The notes below the pieces were generated by a model. That model saw only the letters and a list, made by a program, of their open reading frames with translations. It searched no databases and was not told the DNA's origin. Both the position numbers and the translations under genes were made by a program. A stretch of DNA of 64,000 nucleotides from NCBI GenBank assembly GCA_016207825.1, contig JACQZI010000010.1:62001-126000 (forward strand). Direction: 5' to 3'. This DNA is from Planctomycetota bacterium. Lineage in GTDB: Bacteria > Planctomycetota > MHYJ01 > JACQXL01 > JACQZI01. Shown here piece after piece: positions 41,354-49,955 of the stretch (its first letter is position 1; each line of letters starts with the position of its first letter).

Positions 41354-42438
41354 ATTAGCATCCAGATTCCGATTCCCATTATATTAACAAAGGCAAACGG
41401 CAAAAGGACCTTCCAAGCCAGGTGCATCAACTGGTCAACCCGATAGCGCGGCAATGTCCAGCGCAGCCACATCTGGACAAAGACCAGAAATAATGCCTTG
41501 CCGAAGAACCAGCATAACCCTTCTATGACAAACCAATTACCCGGTAAAATATGAAAAGGCAAAACGCTCTGGAATCCGCCCAGGAAAACGATTGTGGCGA
41601 GTGATGAAACCGCCAGCATATTGCCGTATTCGGACATATAGAAGAAAGAAAACCTCATGCCGCTGTATTCGGTGTGGTATCCGGCAACGATTTCAGATTC
41701 CGCTTCCGGGATATCAAAAGGAACTCGGTTGGTTTCGGCCAGCGATGCCACGAAATATATAAAAAAGGCACTCATGGTAAAGGGCGGATAACGAAAAACA
41801 AACCACCTCCAAAATCCGCCATCCTGCTGGCGGGTAATCTCAAAGAGGTCAAGCGTCCCGGCAATCATGACAATAGTCAGGAATGAAACGCCGATGGGAA
41901 CTTCGTAGCTCACTATCTGGGCGGCCGAACGTAATCCGCCCAAAAGCGACCATTTGTTTCCCGAAGCCCAGCCGGCCATGATAATTCCCACCACAACGAT
42001 ACTGGAAATCGCCAATACATATAATAAGCCTATATTGAGATTGGTAATACCAAGCGACTGACCGAATACCATGCTGAACGGAAAAGCGGCAAATACGGCA
42101 AAACAACCAAGAAACACGATATAAGGAGCAAAACGGAAAAGTATTTTATCCGCCGCATCAGGAATCAGGTCTTCTTTAAGCACCAGTTTAATCCCATCCG
42201 CAACAAACTGCAAAACACCATGCGGGCCAACCCGGTTCGGCCCATGGCGCGACTGCATATGACCGGCAACTTTCCTTTCCGCGTAAGAAGCCACTCCGGC
42301 AAACAACATCACCATGCCTAAAACGACTCCGGCAAAGATAAACATAAAAAGAATGTACCATATCTCAATCGGAACGGGTTCCAGGAATTGGAGGTATCCG
42401 GCCACCCATTTTTGAACTATATCAATCAGTTGTTGCAT
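41350..42438 (-). CDS. nuoH: NADH-quinone oxidoreductase subunit H
   Basis: The membrane subunit that forms the quinone chamber with NuoB and NuoD. It has 362 residues. Motifs include ERKVAGHMQSRHGPNRVGPHG, FVADGIKLVLKEDLIPDAADK, AETNRVPFDIPEAESEIVAGYHTEYSGMRF and RWTLPRYRVDQLMHLAWK. All are characteristic of the conserved quinone-chamber loops. It begins just 4 bp after nuoD ends. In many bacteria nuoEFG lies between nuoD and nuoH, and here it does not. Confidence 0.97.
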   Translation of the reverse strand: MQQLIDIVQKWVAGYLQFLEPVPIEIWYILFMFIFAGVVLGMVMLFAGVASYAERKVAGHMQSRHGPNRVGPHGVLQFVADGIKLVLKEDLIPDAADKILFRFAPYIVFLGCFAVFAAFPFSMVFGQSLGITNLNIGLLYVLAISSIVVVGIIMAGWASGNKWSLLGGLRSAAQIVSYEVPIGVSFLTIVMIAGTLDLFEITRQQDGGFWRWFVFRYPPFTMSAFFIYFVASLAETNRVPFDIPEAESEIVAGYHTEYSGMRFSFFYMSEYGNMLAVSSLATIVFLGGFQSVLPFHILPGNWFVIEGLCWFFGKALFLVFVQMWLRWTLPRYRVDQLMHLAWKVLLPFAFVNIMGIGIWMLI

Positions 42439-42442
42439 ATTT

Positions 42443-43618
42443 TTATCTGTCTATTTCGGGGACAACGAGATCAAGGCTTCCAAACGCCACAATCAAATCG
42501 GAAATCATTCCTCCGGTGCTTATTTCCGGCAAGACCCAAAGGTGGGCAAACGAAGGTGTTCGTATTTTCAGGCGATAAGGGCTTTTCCCGCCGTCGCTTA
42601 TAAGGTAAAATCCCAGTTCGCCACGTGGATTCTCAAAACGGCAATATACTTCGCCGGGAGGAGCCTTGAATAGACGCGGCACCTTAGTAAGGTAATCACC
42701 TTCCGGAATTTTATCCAAGCATTGGCGTATTATTTTCACACTCTCTTCCATTTCACGCATGCGGATAATATAACGGTTCCAGGTATCGCCTACCATACCC
42801 TTTTCTCCTGAACTGACCGGTATATCAAAATCAATTTCCGGATAAATGCTATAAGGCTCGTTCTTCCGCAAGTCCCATTTGACGCCGGATGCTCTTAAGT
42901 TAGGACCGGTAACGCTGTATTTAACTGCCGTCTCTGGCGGCAACACCGCTACATTAGCCGTACGTTTTATAAATATTTCATTATATGATAAAAGCTCGTT
43001 ATATTCTTTTATCTTGGGTTCGAAGTAATCACAAAACGCCCGCGCCTTTTCCATGAACCCTTTTGGCAAATCATCCGCCACCCCGCCGATGCGGAAATAG
43101 TTGTATGTAAGGCGCTGGCCGCAGGTCATATCGAAAAGGTCAACGATATATTCCCTTTCGCGGAACGCATAAACGATCGGCGTCCAGGCGCCTGATTCCA
43201 ATCCGGCCGTCCCGAAAAACACCAAGTGACTGGCAATCCTATTAAGCTCAGCCATTATCACCCGGATATACTCGGCGCGCTTGGGGATTTCTATTCCGGC
43301 AAGTTTTTCCACGGTGGCTGCATAGGCAAAATTGCAGTTCATCGACGCCAGGTAATCTATCCTATCTGTATACGGCATGAACTGGTGGTAATTCAACCTC
43401 TCGGCAATCTTTTCCATACCGCGGTGGAGATAACCGATAACCGGGGTTATTTCGCTGACGATTTCACCTTCGGATTTTACGATAAGCCTCAAAACCCCGT
43501 GCATGCTCGGATGCTGTGGGCCGAAATTAATTACCAGTTCTTCCCCGACGAAAGTCGAAACGGCTCTGCTGAGCTCGCTGAAACCTTCACTTTGCTTCGC
43601 TGTTTCTGATTCAGGCAT
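42443..43618 (-). CDS. nuoD: NADH-quinone oxidoreductase subunit D
   Basis: The 49-kDa-type subunit lining the quinone site, derived from the hydrogenase large subunit. It has 391 residues. Motifs INFGPQHPSMHGVLRLIVKSEGE, GYLHRGMEKIAE, MPYTDRIDYLASMN and GGKSPYRLKIRTPSFAHL are intact, including the quinone-site His in GPQHPSMHG. It overlaps the nuoC stop by 8 bp and is not fused to it. The C-terminus ends in SLDLVVPEIDR, as is usual. Confidence 0.97.
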   Translation of the reverse strand: MPESETAKQSEGFSELSRAVSTFVGEELVINFGPQHPSMHGVLRLIVKSEGEIVSEITPVIGYLHRGMEKIAERLNYHQFMPYTDRIDYLASMNCNFAYAATVEKLAGIEIPKRAEYIRVIMAELNRIASHLVFFGTAGLESGAWTPIVYAFREREYIVDLFDMTCGQRLTYNYFRIGGVADDLPKGFMEKARAFCDYFEPKIKEYNELLSYNEIFIKRTANVAVLPPETAVKYSVTGPNLRASGVKWDLRKNEPYSIYPEIDFDIPVSSGEKGMVGDTWNRYIIRMREMEESVKIIRQCLDKIPEGDYLTKVPRLFKAPPGEVYCRFENPRGELGFYLISDGGKSPYRLKIRTPSFAHLWVLPEISTGGMISDLIVAFGSLDLVVPEIDR

Positions 43619-44129
43619 AATTATCCCTATTTACAATCCGATGAGTACCGGGACTCCTCCCTGCTGCGTTAATCCCGTGATAAAACGCCGGGAATTTATA
43701 ATCTTTCCTTAGGGGATATCCTTCCCAATCATCCGGCATAAGAAGCCTTTCCAAATTAGGATGTCCGTAAAAAATTATACCAAAAAGATCGAATGTTTCT
43801 CTTTCATACGAAACAGCCCCCGGCCAGACATTTGATACGGTTGGCACCGAAGGATTTTCCCTATCCGTGTTTACTTTTATAACTGTTTTATGCAATTTCT
43901 TGGTGGAAAACAGGTGATAAGCCACACTGAATCGATCCGGATAATCAACCCCGCTCAGGCACACGAGGCTATCCATCAGCAATTGCCCATCATCCTTCAG
44001 GAAAGTGGTAATTTCAGGCAGGCTTTTCGCATCAACAACGATAAAAGCGTCTTTAGGAGGCTCATTATAAGCCAAAACCTTCCCGTTAAACTTTGCTTTG
44101 AGCAAATCGTATATTTCTTTTGTATTCAT
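43611..44129 (-). CDS. nuoC: NADH-quinone oxidoreductase subunit C
   Basis: The 30-kDa-type peripheral subunit of complex I. The diagnostic segment VSNVWPGAVSYERETFDLFGIIFYGHPNLERLLMPDDWEGYPLRKDY is complete. I chose the ATG at 44129 (MNTKEIYDLLKAKFN), which gives 172 residues. An upstream ATG at 44162 adds eleven residues coded partly by a 16-bp palindrome and is less likely. No clear Shine-Dalgarno is seen. It overlaps nuoD. Confidence 0.95.
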   Translation of the reverse strand: MNTKEIYDLLKAKFNGKVLAYNEPPKDAFIVVDAKSLPEITTFLKDDGQLLMDSLVCLSGVDYPDRFSVAYHLFSTKKLHKTVIKVNTDRENPSVPTVSNVWPGAVSYERETFDLFGIIFYGHPNLERLLMPDDWEGYPLRKDYKFPAFYHGINAAGRSPGTHRIVNRDNYA

Positions 44130-44141
44130 TGTGTTATGGTG

Positions 44142-44157
44142 TAGGACTATAGTCCTA
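44142..44157. promoter_or_regulatory. 16-bp perfect palindrome between nuoB and nuoC
   Basis: The sequence taggactatagtccta is perfectly self-complementary and lies 12 bp before the nuoC start. It may be an RNA hairpin that tunes nuoC translation, a protein-binding site, or a dispersed element. No loop bases are left, so cruciform or dimeric protein binding fits better. Confidence 0.45.
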
Positions 44158-44179
44158 ACCACTGAAAATCACATTAAAG

Positions 44180-44686
44180 TTATTCATGTAACGATTTTCT
44201 TGCTTTCGCTATAGTTTTCCTCTTGATTACCTGCTGTAATTTTATTAATCCTTCCAAAAGGCTATCCGGCCTGGGAGGGCAACCCGGTATATACACATCC
44301 ACCGGAACAATTAAATCCACTCCTTGCACCACTGAATATGTATTCTTGCTAATAAAGGGTCCACCGCTACAAGCACAGGTCCCCATGGCGATCACATATT
44401 TCGGCTCGGCCATCTGGTCATAGACAAGTTTTAACCGTTCCGCCATCTTATATGTAAGCGTCCCTGAAACTATCATCAAATCCGCTTGGCGCGGAGACGG
44501 CCTGAAAGCCTCAGCCCCGAAACGGGCGATATCAAACCGGCTCATCCCGGTTGCCATCATTTCTATAGCACAGCATGCTAGACCAAATGTCACCGGCCAG
44601 AGTGAATTACGCCTGCCCCAGTTGATGAAATAATCCGCGCTGGTAACGATAAAATTCTTTTCAAACCTGTTTTCTATTAACCCCAT
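44180..44686 (-). CDS. nuoB: NADH-quinone oxidoreductase subunit B
   Basis: The PSST-type subunit that carries cluster N2, the last iron-sulfur cluster before quinone. The ligands are Cys38 and Cys39 (LACCAIEMM), the cysteine in MGTCACSGG and the one in PGCPPRPD. The 168-residue length is normal. It starts 2 bp after the nuoA stop. All residues expected for a functional N2 site are present. Confidence 0.97.
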   Translation of the reverse strand: MGLIENRFEKNFIVTSADYFINWGRRNSLWPVTFGLACCAIEMMATGMSRFDIARFGAEAFRPSPRQADLMIVSGTLTYKMAERLKLVYDQMAEPKYVIAMGTCACSGGPFISKNTYSVVQGVDLIVPVDVYIPGCPPRPDSLLEGLIKLQQVIKRKTIAKARKSLHE

Positions 44687-44688
44687 AA

Positions 44689-45072
44689 CTAATCACTGCT
44701 ATCTTTATTATCCGGCTTTACCCAATCAAGATCGCCATGATACCAGAGATATGCCAATCCGATAAGCAACATCAAAACAAAGACAAACATTTCGATAAAG
44801 CCAACCCAACCGAGTAATTTATAAACGACCGCCCAAGGGAAAAGAACGGCGATTTCCACCGCACATATGATGTATATGAGCGCGATGACGTAAAATCTTA
44901 TATTGAACTGGACCATGACCGGGCCAAGTATGTGTTCACCGCATTCGTAGGTGGATGATTTATTCTGGTTCGGTTTGCGTGGACTGACTATCCACACGAA
45001 AACAAGGGTAAAAAAAACGAAACCAATCCCCATAAGGATAAAGACCAGGATGTTAGCAAAATCAAAAAGCAC
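44689..45072 (-). CDS. nuoA: NADH-quinone oxidoreductase subunit A
   Basis: A three-helix complex I membrane subunit of 127 residues and the first gene of the operon. Motifs [44 protein letters not shown] contain the quinone-site loop with its conserved Cys (the A/D form switch). The start is a GTG at 45072, with GGGGGA about 7 nt upstream. The 190 bp upstream is shared with the divergent FmdB-like gene. Confidence 0.96.
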   Translation of the reverse strand: MLFDFANILVFILMGIGFVFFTLVFVWIVSPRKPNQNKSSTYECGEHILGPVMVQFNIRFYVIALIYIICAVEIAVLFPWAVVYKLLGWVGFIEMFVFVLMLLIGLAYLWYHGDLDWVKPDNKDSSD

Positions 45073-45189
45073 GCTACTTTCCCCCGTCTAAAACAATATT
45101 TGATTTTCTAATTGCCGTGACTAATCTATAAACATAGCTTTATCTATTCAAGAAAATAGTATATAAAATTCCGGCAATCAACAAAATTC

Positions 45190-45218
45190 TTGACACCTTC
45201 CATTCAAACTAATATAGT
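45190..45218 (+). promoter_or_regulatory. Sigma-70 promoter for the FmdB-like gene
   Basis: TTGACA (45190-45195) and TATAGT (45213-45218) are separated by exactly 17 bp. A start near 45225 would leave a leader of about 37 nt before the ATG at 45262. Confidence 0.8.
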
Positions 45219-45261
45219 TACGCATTAAACAAAATAATTCCGATAATACTATATAATAATT

Positions 45262-45558
45262 ATGCCTACTTACCAATACGAATGTAAAAAATGCGGACAT
45301 AGCTTTGAACAGTTCCAGTTAATCAAAGCCGCAACTCTGGAAAAATGCCCGAAATGCGGCTTCAAAGGACTGAAAAGGCTGATTGGTTCGGGCGGCGCCC
45401 TTATATTCAAAGGCTCCGGATTTTATATCAACGATTATTGCCGTCCCAAAAGCCAGGGCGCTAAAGCGAAAACACGCTTAAAATCTTCTGAGAATTCTAC
45501 TAAAAAAGATAGACAAACAAATAATAAAGATTACAATAGTAGCCATAATAAAAAATAA
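45262..45558 (+). CDS. FmdB/CxxC_CxxC_SSSS family zinc-ribbon protein
   Basis: The first 50 residues are a zinc ribbon with Cys8-x2-Cys11 and Cys29-x2-Cys32 (YECKKCGHSFEQF, EKCPKCGFKG), followed by the GSGFYINDY motif. This is the putative regulatory-protein family named after FmdB. The tail is Lys/Asn/Ser-rich and probably disordered. The role in the cell is not established. It has a good sigma-70 promoter and is followed after 33 bp by a membrane protein gene on the same strand. Confidence 0.88.
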   Translation: MPTYQYECKKCGHSFEQFQLIKAATLEKCPKCGFKGLKRLIGSGGALIFKGSGFYINDYCRPKSQGAKAKTRLKSSENSTKKDRQTNNKDYNSSHNKK

Positions 45559-45591
45559 TATTACGCCTTCTGGCGAGGAAAGGAGAAAACT

Positions 45592-46770
45592 ATGCGAGAA
45601 CTACGCGGAGACTGGAGAGATATCTTTAACGGCTTCTCCGTTGCGCTTGACCTGAAAAAATTATTGCTGGGTTTTATCGGGATCGCGCTCACCTGGATAA
45701 TCGCCGTGGCAGGCCCCTTCTACATGGCCACCATAAAAAACCCGTCGCTTTTGAATGATTTCAAAATGGGCTCTTACGGTTATGCCTGCAAGTTATTCTT
45801 TACGGCCTGGCAGACCCTTTCGACAATCGCGCTCTGGAAACTGCTTGTCGCCGTTGCCGCAGTATACCTGATGCTCTTAATCGTATGGGCGTTTTTCGGT
45901 GGAGCCATCACACGGATCGCCGCAATCAACCTGGCTAAAGATGAAGGATTGGAACTGGGGAAATCACTTTCTTTCACTACTAAAAAATACGTATCGTTCC
46001 TGATGCCTATCATCATCAGCTTCCTGGGATTTCTTTTCTTCTTCTTCTGGAATTTCCTGGGCGGCTTGGTCGGCCGGATTCCTTTTGTCGGCGAAATACT
46101 CGTCATGGTCTTTTTACCGCTGGCCATACTTTCAGGATTCATCATGGTATTCATCATTATCGGATTCCTTTTCAGCGCCCATATGTTCTACCCGACCATC
46201 GGCGTTGAGGGAAGCGATAGTTTTGATGCCATCTCCAGAAGTTTTTCCTACCTGTACTCCAGGCCATGGCATTATATCTGGTACCAGCTTGTAGCGCTTG
46301 TCTACGGAGCTGTCACCACCGCTTTCGTCTGGCTCTTCGGGTATTTCATGATTATCATATCATTATGGGCAGGAGCCGTCGGAATGGGCGCAAAATTCAC
46401 CGTCATCATGAACAGCATCGGAATCGGCGGGAAATTAGGAGCCCTTAACTGTCCCCTCAGCCATTTCGGGATTTCATTGCCGGTTGCTTGGCTGCCGGAT
46501 GCTCAAATGAGCACTATCCCGACCACTTACCACATCGCTGCATTTATCCTGATGGTCTGGCTGGTGCTAGTCGTCGGATTTATCCTGGCTTATTCAGTTT
46601 CATATTTTTTCTCATCTCAAACCATTATTTATCTCTTGATGCGCAAGAAAGTGGATGAAATCGATGTAAAAGAAGTGTGGGATGAAGAAGAGGAAACCAA
46701 TGAACTTCCCGCTCCGGAAACAAAACCGGAAGAGAAAAAAGAAGAACCCAAACCTGAGGAGAAAAAATAA
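45592..46770 (+). CDS. Polytopic membrane protein, hypothetical
   Basis: A 392-residue inner-membrane protein with about seven or eight hydrophobic segments (for example LLLGFIGIALTWIIAVAGPF, IIISFLGFLFFFFWNFLGGLVG, YIWYQLVALVYGAVTTAFVW). The C-terminal tail is cytoplasmic-looking and Glu/Lys/Pro-rich (PEEKKEEPKPEEKK). I do not recognise the family, though helix spacing resembles DUF-type glycerophosphoryl-membrane-domain proteins. Shine-Dalgarno AAAGGAG is strong. Its stop overlaps the rpmB start by one base, so the two are coupled. Confidence 0.75.
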   Translation: MRELRGDWRDIFNGFSVALDLKKLLLGFIGIALTWIIAVAGPFYMATIKNPSLLNDFKMGSYGYACKLFFTAWQTLSTIALWKLLVAVAAVYLMLLIVWAFFGGAITRIAAINLAKDEGLELGKSLSFTTKKYVSFLMPIIISFLGFLFFFFWNFLGGLVGRIPFVGEILVMVFLPLAILSGFIMVFIIIGFLFSAHMFYPTIGVEGSDSFDAISRSFSYLYSRPWHYIWYQLVALVYGAVTTAFVWLFGYFMIIISLWAGAVGMGAKFTVIMNSIGIGGKLGALNCPLSHFGISLPVAWLPDAQMSTIPTTYHIAAFILMVWLVLVVGFILAYSVSYFFSSQTIIYLLMRKKVDEIDVKEVWDEEEETNELPAPETKPEEKKEEPKPEEKK

Positions 46771-47000
46771 TGGCATGGATTTGCGCAATATGCGGCAAGA
46801 AATCTTCGGTCGGTAATGTTATCACCCGGCGCGGTCTCGCCAAGAAAAAAGGCGGCGTCGGTAAAAAGACCACCGGTATAACCAAAAGGAAATTCCGCCC
46901 GAATTTGCAGAGAATCAGGATAATCCTTGACGGTAAAGCCGTCCGGGCAAAAGTCTGCACTGGTTGCATTAAAAAGGGCAAGATAGTAAAACCGGCTTAA
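46770..47000 (+). CDS. rpmB: 50S ribosomal protein L28, zinc-binding form
   Basis: A 76-residue ribosomal protein with the L28 segments MAWICAICGKKSSVGN, TKRKFRPNLQRIRI and VRAKVCTGCIKKGKI. Cysteine pairs Cys5-x2-Cys8 and Cys63-x2-Cys66 form the zinc-binding (C+) type. The start overlaps the preceding stop (TAATG). The genome could also hold a zinc-free paralogue regulated by zinc, but none is in this window. Confidence 0.95.
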   Translation: MAWICAICGKKSSVGNVITRRGLAKKKGGVGKKTTGITKRKFRPNLQRIRIILDGKAVRAKVCTGCIKKGKIVKPA

Positions 47001-47065
47001 GATAGATATTCCGCATATCCATCTTGCAGGTCCATCTGTCCGGGGCTGTCTGGCAGATATATCGT

Positions 47066-48394
47066 ATGCCAAATCATATCCTGTTAATCAATCCGTGGAT
47101 ACACGATTTCTCCGCCTATGATTTATGGCTAAAGCCATTGGGACTGCTTTATATCGGCTCTGCTCTGAAGCGTCATGGGTACAAAATAAGCCTCATAGAT
47201 TGCCTGGATACACATCTTGAAGAAAAACCATACGGCTGCGGAGAATTTCCGCGCGCTGAAATACCTAAACCGGTTGTCTATAAAAATATTTCCAGGAAAT
47301 ATAAGCGCTACGGCATTACTCCTGAAGAATTCTCCGCAAGGCTCATGTCTCTGGAACAGCCTGCTCTTATCTGCATAACTTCCATCATGACCTATTGGTA
47401 TCCGGGATTGTTCGAAACTATCCAAAATATCAGGAACGTATTTCCCAAAACGCCCATCGCCCTGGGAGGGATTTACGCGACGCTCTGTTATGAACATGCC
47501 GTTAAATATTCCGGCGCTGATTACGTCATTAAAGGCCCGGGAGAACAAACTGTTTTGGAAATAGCGGCTGAATTAACAGGCAAGCCAAATACAACCACTC
47601 CGCCAACAGATGATAAACTCCCCTATCCAGCGTATCATTTATATTCAACAAGGCTTAAGTCTATTTCCATGATTACATCACGGGGATGCCCTTTTAAGTG
47701 CACCTATTGCGCATCAGGATTGCTCTATCAGGGATTCCATCAGCATAAACCAGAAAAAGTAATACATGAAATAGAATATTATACGATAGGCCTCGGTGTT
47801 AAAGACATCGCCTTTTACGATGATGCGCTTCTGATTAATCCGGAAAGGCATATCGAACCGATACTTAACCTGATTATCGCACGGGGCATTAATAAGAAAG
47901 TCCGTTTCCACACACCGAACGGATTACATATAAAATATATCACCGAACCGCTCGCCAAAAAACTATATCAGGCGGGGTTTAAAACCATACGCCTCGGTTT
48001 CGAAAGCAGCCAGTCACGCTGGCAGGAAAAATCAAGCTATAAAACGACTAACGATGAATTCCGGCAAGCCTTAAGCAACCTGAAAAAAGCCGGATATTCT
48101 TCTGATGATATCGGGGTATATGTCATGGTCGGCATGCCCGGCCAAACGCTCAAAGAGATAAACGAGAGCATAGATTTCGTCCACGGCTGCGGCGGACACG
48201 TAAAAATAGCCCAGTATACGCCCATCCCAGGGACAAAAGACTTTGAACTGGCTGTTACCGAATACGGGGTTAATCCTAATGAACCTCTGCTTCACAATAA
48301 AAGCATCTATCCTTTGAAGCCGCAAAATATATCGTTTAAAGATATGGAATCAATCAAAGACCGGGTAAAACAATTCACACCCTCCTCTATATAG
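47066..48394 (+). CDS. B12-binding-domain radical SAM protein
   Basis: A 442-residue protein with an N-terminal cobalamin-binding-like domain (MPNHILLINPWIHDF, GLLYIGSALKRHGYKISLIDCLD, PIALGGIYATL) and a radical SAM core. The [4Fe-4S] motif is SRGCPFKCTYCASG (CxxxCxxC), followed by DIAFYDDALLINPER and FKTIRLGFESSQ. I chose the ATG at 47066. A TTG at 47024 would add fourteen unlikely residues. Such enzymes often methylate or rearrange lipids, hopanoids or natural products. No biosynthetic partner is adjacent, so the substrate is unknown. Confidence 0.9.
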   Translation: MPNHILLINPWIHDFSAYDLWLKPLGLLYIGSALKRHGYKISLIDCLDTHLEEKPYGCGEFPRAEIPKPVVYKNISRKYKRYGITPEEFSARLMSLEQPALICITSIMTYWYPGLFETIQNIRNVFPKTPIALGGIYATLCYEHAVKYSGADYVIKGPGEQTVLEIAAELTGKPNTTTPPTDDKLPYPAYHLYSTRLKSISMITSRGCPFKCTYCASGLLYQGFHQHKPEKVIHEIEYYTIGLGVKDIAFYDDALLINPERHIEPILNLIIARGINKKVRFHTPNGLHIKYITEPLAKKLYQAGFKTIRLGFESSQSRWQEKSSYKTTNDEFRQALSNLKKAGYSSDDIGVYVMVGMPGQTLKEINESIDFVHGCGGHVKIAQYTPIPGTKDFELAVTEYGVNPNEPLLHNKSIYPLKPQNISFKDMESIKDRVKQFTPSSI

Positions 48395-48404
48395 CCAAAA
48401 TTCC

Positions 48405-48433
48405 TTGACGAAACAGGCTTTTTAAGGTAAGTT
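48405..48433 (+). promoter_or_regulatory. Possible promoter upstream of the tRNA-Asp region
   Basis: TTGACG (48405-48410) and TAAGTT (48428-48433) have 17-bp spacing. The -10 is weak. It lies upstream of both the partial and the full tRNA-Asp. Confidence 0.3.
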
Positions 48434-48504
48434 CGTCTCTTTCTGCCGCCCTCGGCTTTATGTCGTGGGCGAGCCTCGCCTCGAAATTATGTCGGGGCGG
48501 GATA

Positions 48505-48590
48505 ACCGACACGGGGGCGTAGCTCAAATGGTTAGAGTATCCCGACAGCCGGTCGGGAATATTGGGTAGTTTGAATTCCCTATGTTTTAG
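48505..48590 (+). pseudogene. Partial tRNA-Asp copy interrupted by a palindrome
   Basis: Bases ccgacacgggggcgtagctc and the following aaatggttagagta are identical to the leader and 5' half of tRNA-Asp at 48631-48664. After the D-arm the copy changes to cccgacagccggtcggg, a dispersed hairpin in the anticodon-stem position, then a T-arm-like gggtagtttgaattccc. There is no matching acceptor 3' strand. It cannot make a normal tRNA. Confidence 0.75.
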
Positions 48591-48613
48591 CGCAAGGAAC
48601 AATAAAACATAGG
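48579..48613. repeat. 11-bp hairpin between tRNA copies
   Basis: Arms cctatgtttta (48579-48589) and taaaacatagg (48603-48613) are perfect. No T-run follows. Confidence 0.5.
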
Positions 48614-48637
48614 ATTAATTATAAGTAATGCCGACAC

Positions 48638-48714
48638 GGGGGCGTAGCTCAAATGGTTAGAGTACCAGACTGTCGATCTGGATGTTGGGGGTTCGAATCC
48701 CCTCGCCCTCGCCA
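48638..48714 (+). tRNA. tRNA-Asp (anticodon GTC)
   Basis: The acceptor arms gggggcg and cgccctc pair, with discriminator G and CCA encoded. The anticodon stem ccaga/tctgg has loop ctgtcga (anticodon GTC), and the T-arm ggggg-ttcgaat-cccct folds. Confidence 0.96.
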
Positions 48715-48770
48715 TTTTCCTTATTTATTGTATAAACCCTGAATGATTCCACTTCTAGCGTATTAAGATT

Positions 48771-49955
48771 ATGAACCCTTTATCCGTTAACTTCGCAGGT
48801 CTTAACCTGATAAACCCGTTTCTCCTGGCTTCGGGTCCGGCAACCCGTGATAAAGATTCTATCCGCTCGGCATTCAAAGCTGGCTGGGCAGGTGCGGTAA
48901 CCAAGACCATTTCCCTAAAACCGCCTGTAAGCCCGACCCCGCGTTTATACCTCTTTGAATCTATTGACAGCCTTATCAATATAGAACTAATCTCGGAATT
49001 TACCCATCGCCAGTGGGCTAACTGGATAAAACTCATAAAGAAGGAATTTCCCAAGCAAGCGCTTATTGCCAGTATCATGGGTTCCGTTGAAATGACAGAA
49101 TGGCAAACCCTGGCGAAAGAGATGGAGAAATCCGGTGCCGACGCCTTGGAACTGAATGTCTCCTGCCCGCACGGGATGCCGGAAAAGGCTATGGGTAGCC
49201 TTATCGGTCAGGATAAAACGCTCGTTGCCGAAATAGTCATGTCGGTCAAGGAATGCGTAAAGATTCCGGTCATCGTCAAACTTACTCCTAATGTAACCGA
49301 CCTCGCAGAAATCGCCCGTTCCTGCGAGATATCCGGCGCGGATGCCCTTTCCGGAATAAACACGGTCAAGGCATTTACCGGAATTGATATCAACACTTTC
49401 TCGCCTAAGCTTTCTGTTTACGGGAAATCAGCCTTTGGCGGTTACGGAGGCAAAGCCATTAAACCCATCGCCCTGCGCTGCACAGCGGAAATGGCCCTCT
49501 CCACCAAGCTCCCGGTCAGTGCCATCGGCGGGATTTCAACATGGGAAGACGCGGTTGAGTTCATGCTCATCGGCGCTTCCTGCATACAGGTTTGCACCGC
49601 CGCCATCGCTTACGGGATTAACATCATAGAAGATTTGAAGGACGGATTAAGCAGCTATCTCAAGAAGCACAAATTCAAATCCATCCGCGACATCATCGGC
49701 AAATCAAAGGATAAAATAGTCAGGTTTTCCGAGCTTACCCTGCACCCCAAGCAGGTTTCTGTTATCAATAAATCCAAATGTATTGCCAATTGCCACCAGT
49801 GCTATATCGTCTGCCGCGCCGCCGGATTCAACGCCATTACCCTGGACAACGCCCAAAAACCATTTGTCAATATTTCCTTGTGTAAAGGCTGCGGATTGTG
49901 TATAAGTGTATGTCACTTTAACGCAATCAGGATAACGCCATGCAAGCGAAAATAA
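48771..49955 (+). CDS. preA: Dihydropyrimidine/dihydroorotate dehydrogenase with C-terminal ferredoxin domain (PreA-like)
   Basis: An FMN TIM barrel (PFLLASGPATRDKDSI, AVTKTISLKP, ALELNVSCPHGMPEKAMG, INTVKAFTGID, SAIGGISTWEDA) followed by a ferredoxin domain. The second cluster motif CKGCGLCISVC is standard. The first, CIANCHQCYIVC, is CxxxCxxCxxxC, a known variant in PreA. Together with the dihydropyrimidinase that overlaps its end by 16 bp, it would act in reductive pyrimidine breakdown (uracil to dihydrouracil and on). The PreT partner that passes electrons from NADH is not adjacent. The active-site Cys in NVSCPHG supports dihydropyrimidine rather than dihydroorotate. Confidence 0.9.
   Translation: MNPLSVNFAGLNLINPFLLASGPATRDKDSIRSAFKAGWAGAVTKTISLKPPVSPTPRLYLFESIDSLINIELISEFTHRQWANWIKLIKKEFPKQALIASIMGSVEMTEWQTLAKEMEKSGADALELNVSCPHGMPEKAMGSLIGQDKTLVAEIVMSVKECVKIPVIVKLTPNVTDLAEIARSCEISGADALSGINTVKAFTGIDINTFSPKLSVYGKSAFGGYGGKAIKPIALRCTAEMALSTKLPVSAIGGISTWEDAVEFMLIGASCIQVCTAAIAYGINIIEDLKDGLSSYLKKHKFKSIRDIIGKSKDKIVRFSELTLHPKQVSVINKSKCIANCHQCYIVCRAAGFNAITLDNAQKPFVNISLCKGCGLCISVCHFNAIRITPCKRK

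Noticed and set aside
48541-48590. Second functional tRNA (anticodon GCC, Gly)
   Set aside because: A 7-base loop with GCC can be drawn, but the T-arm is poor and the 3' acceptor strand is missing. The stem is one of the dispersed hairpins.
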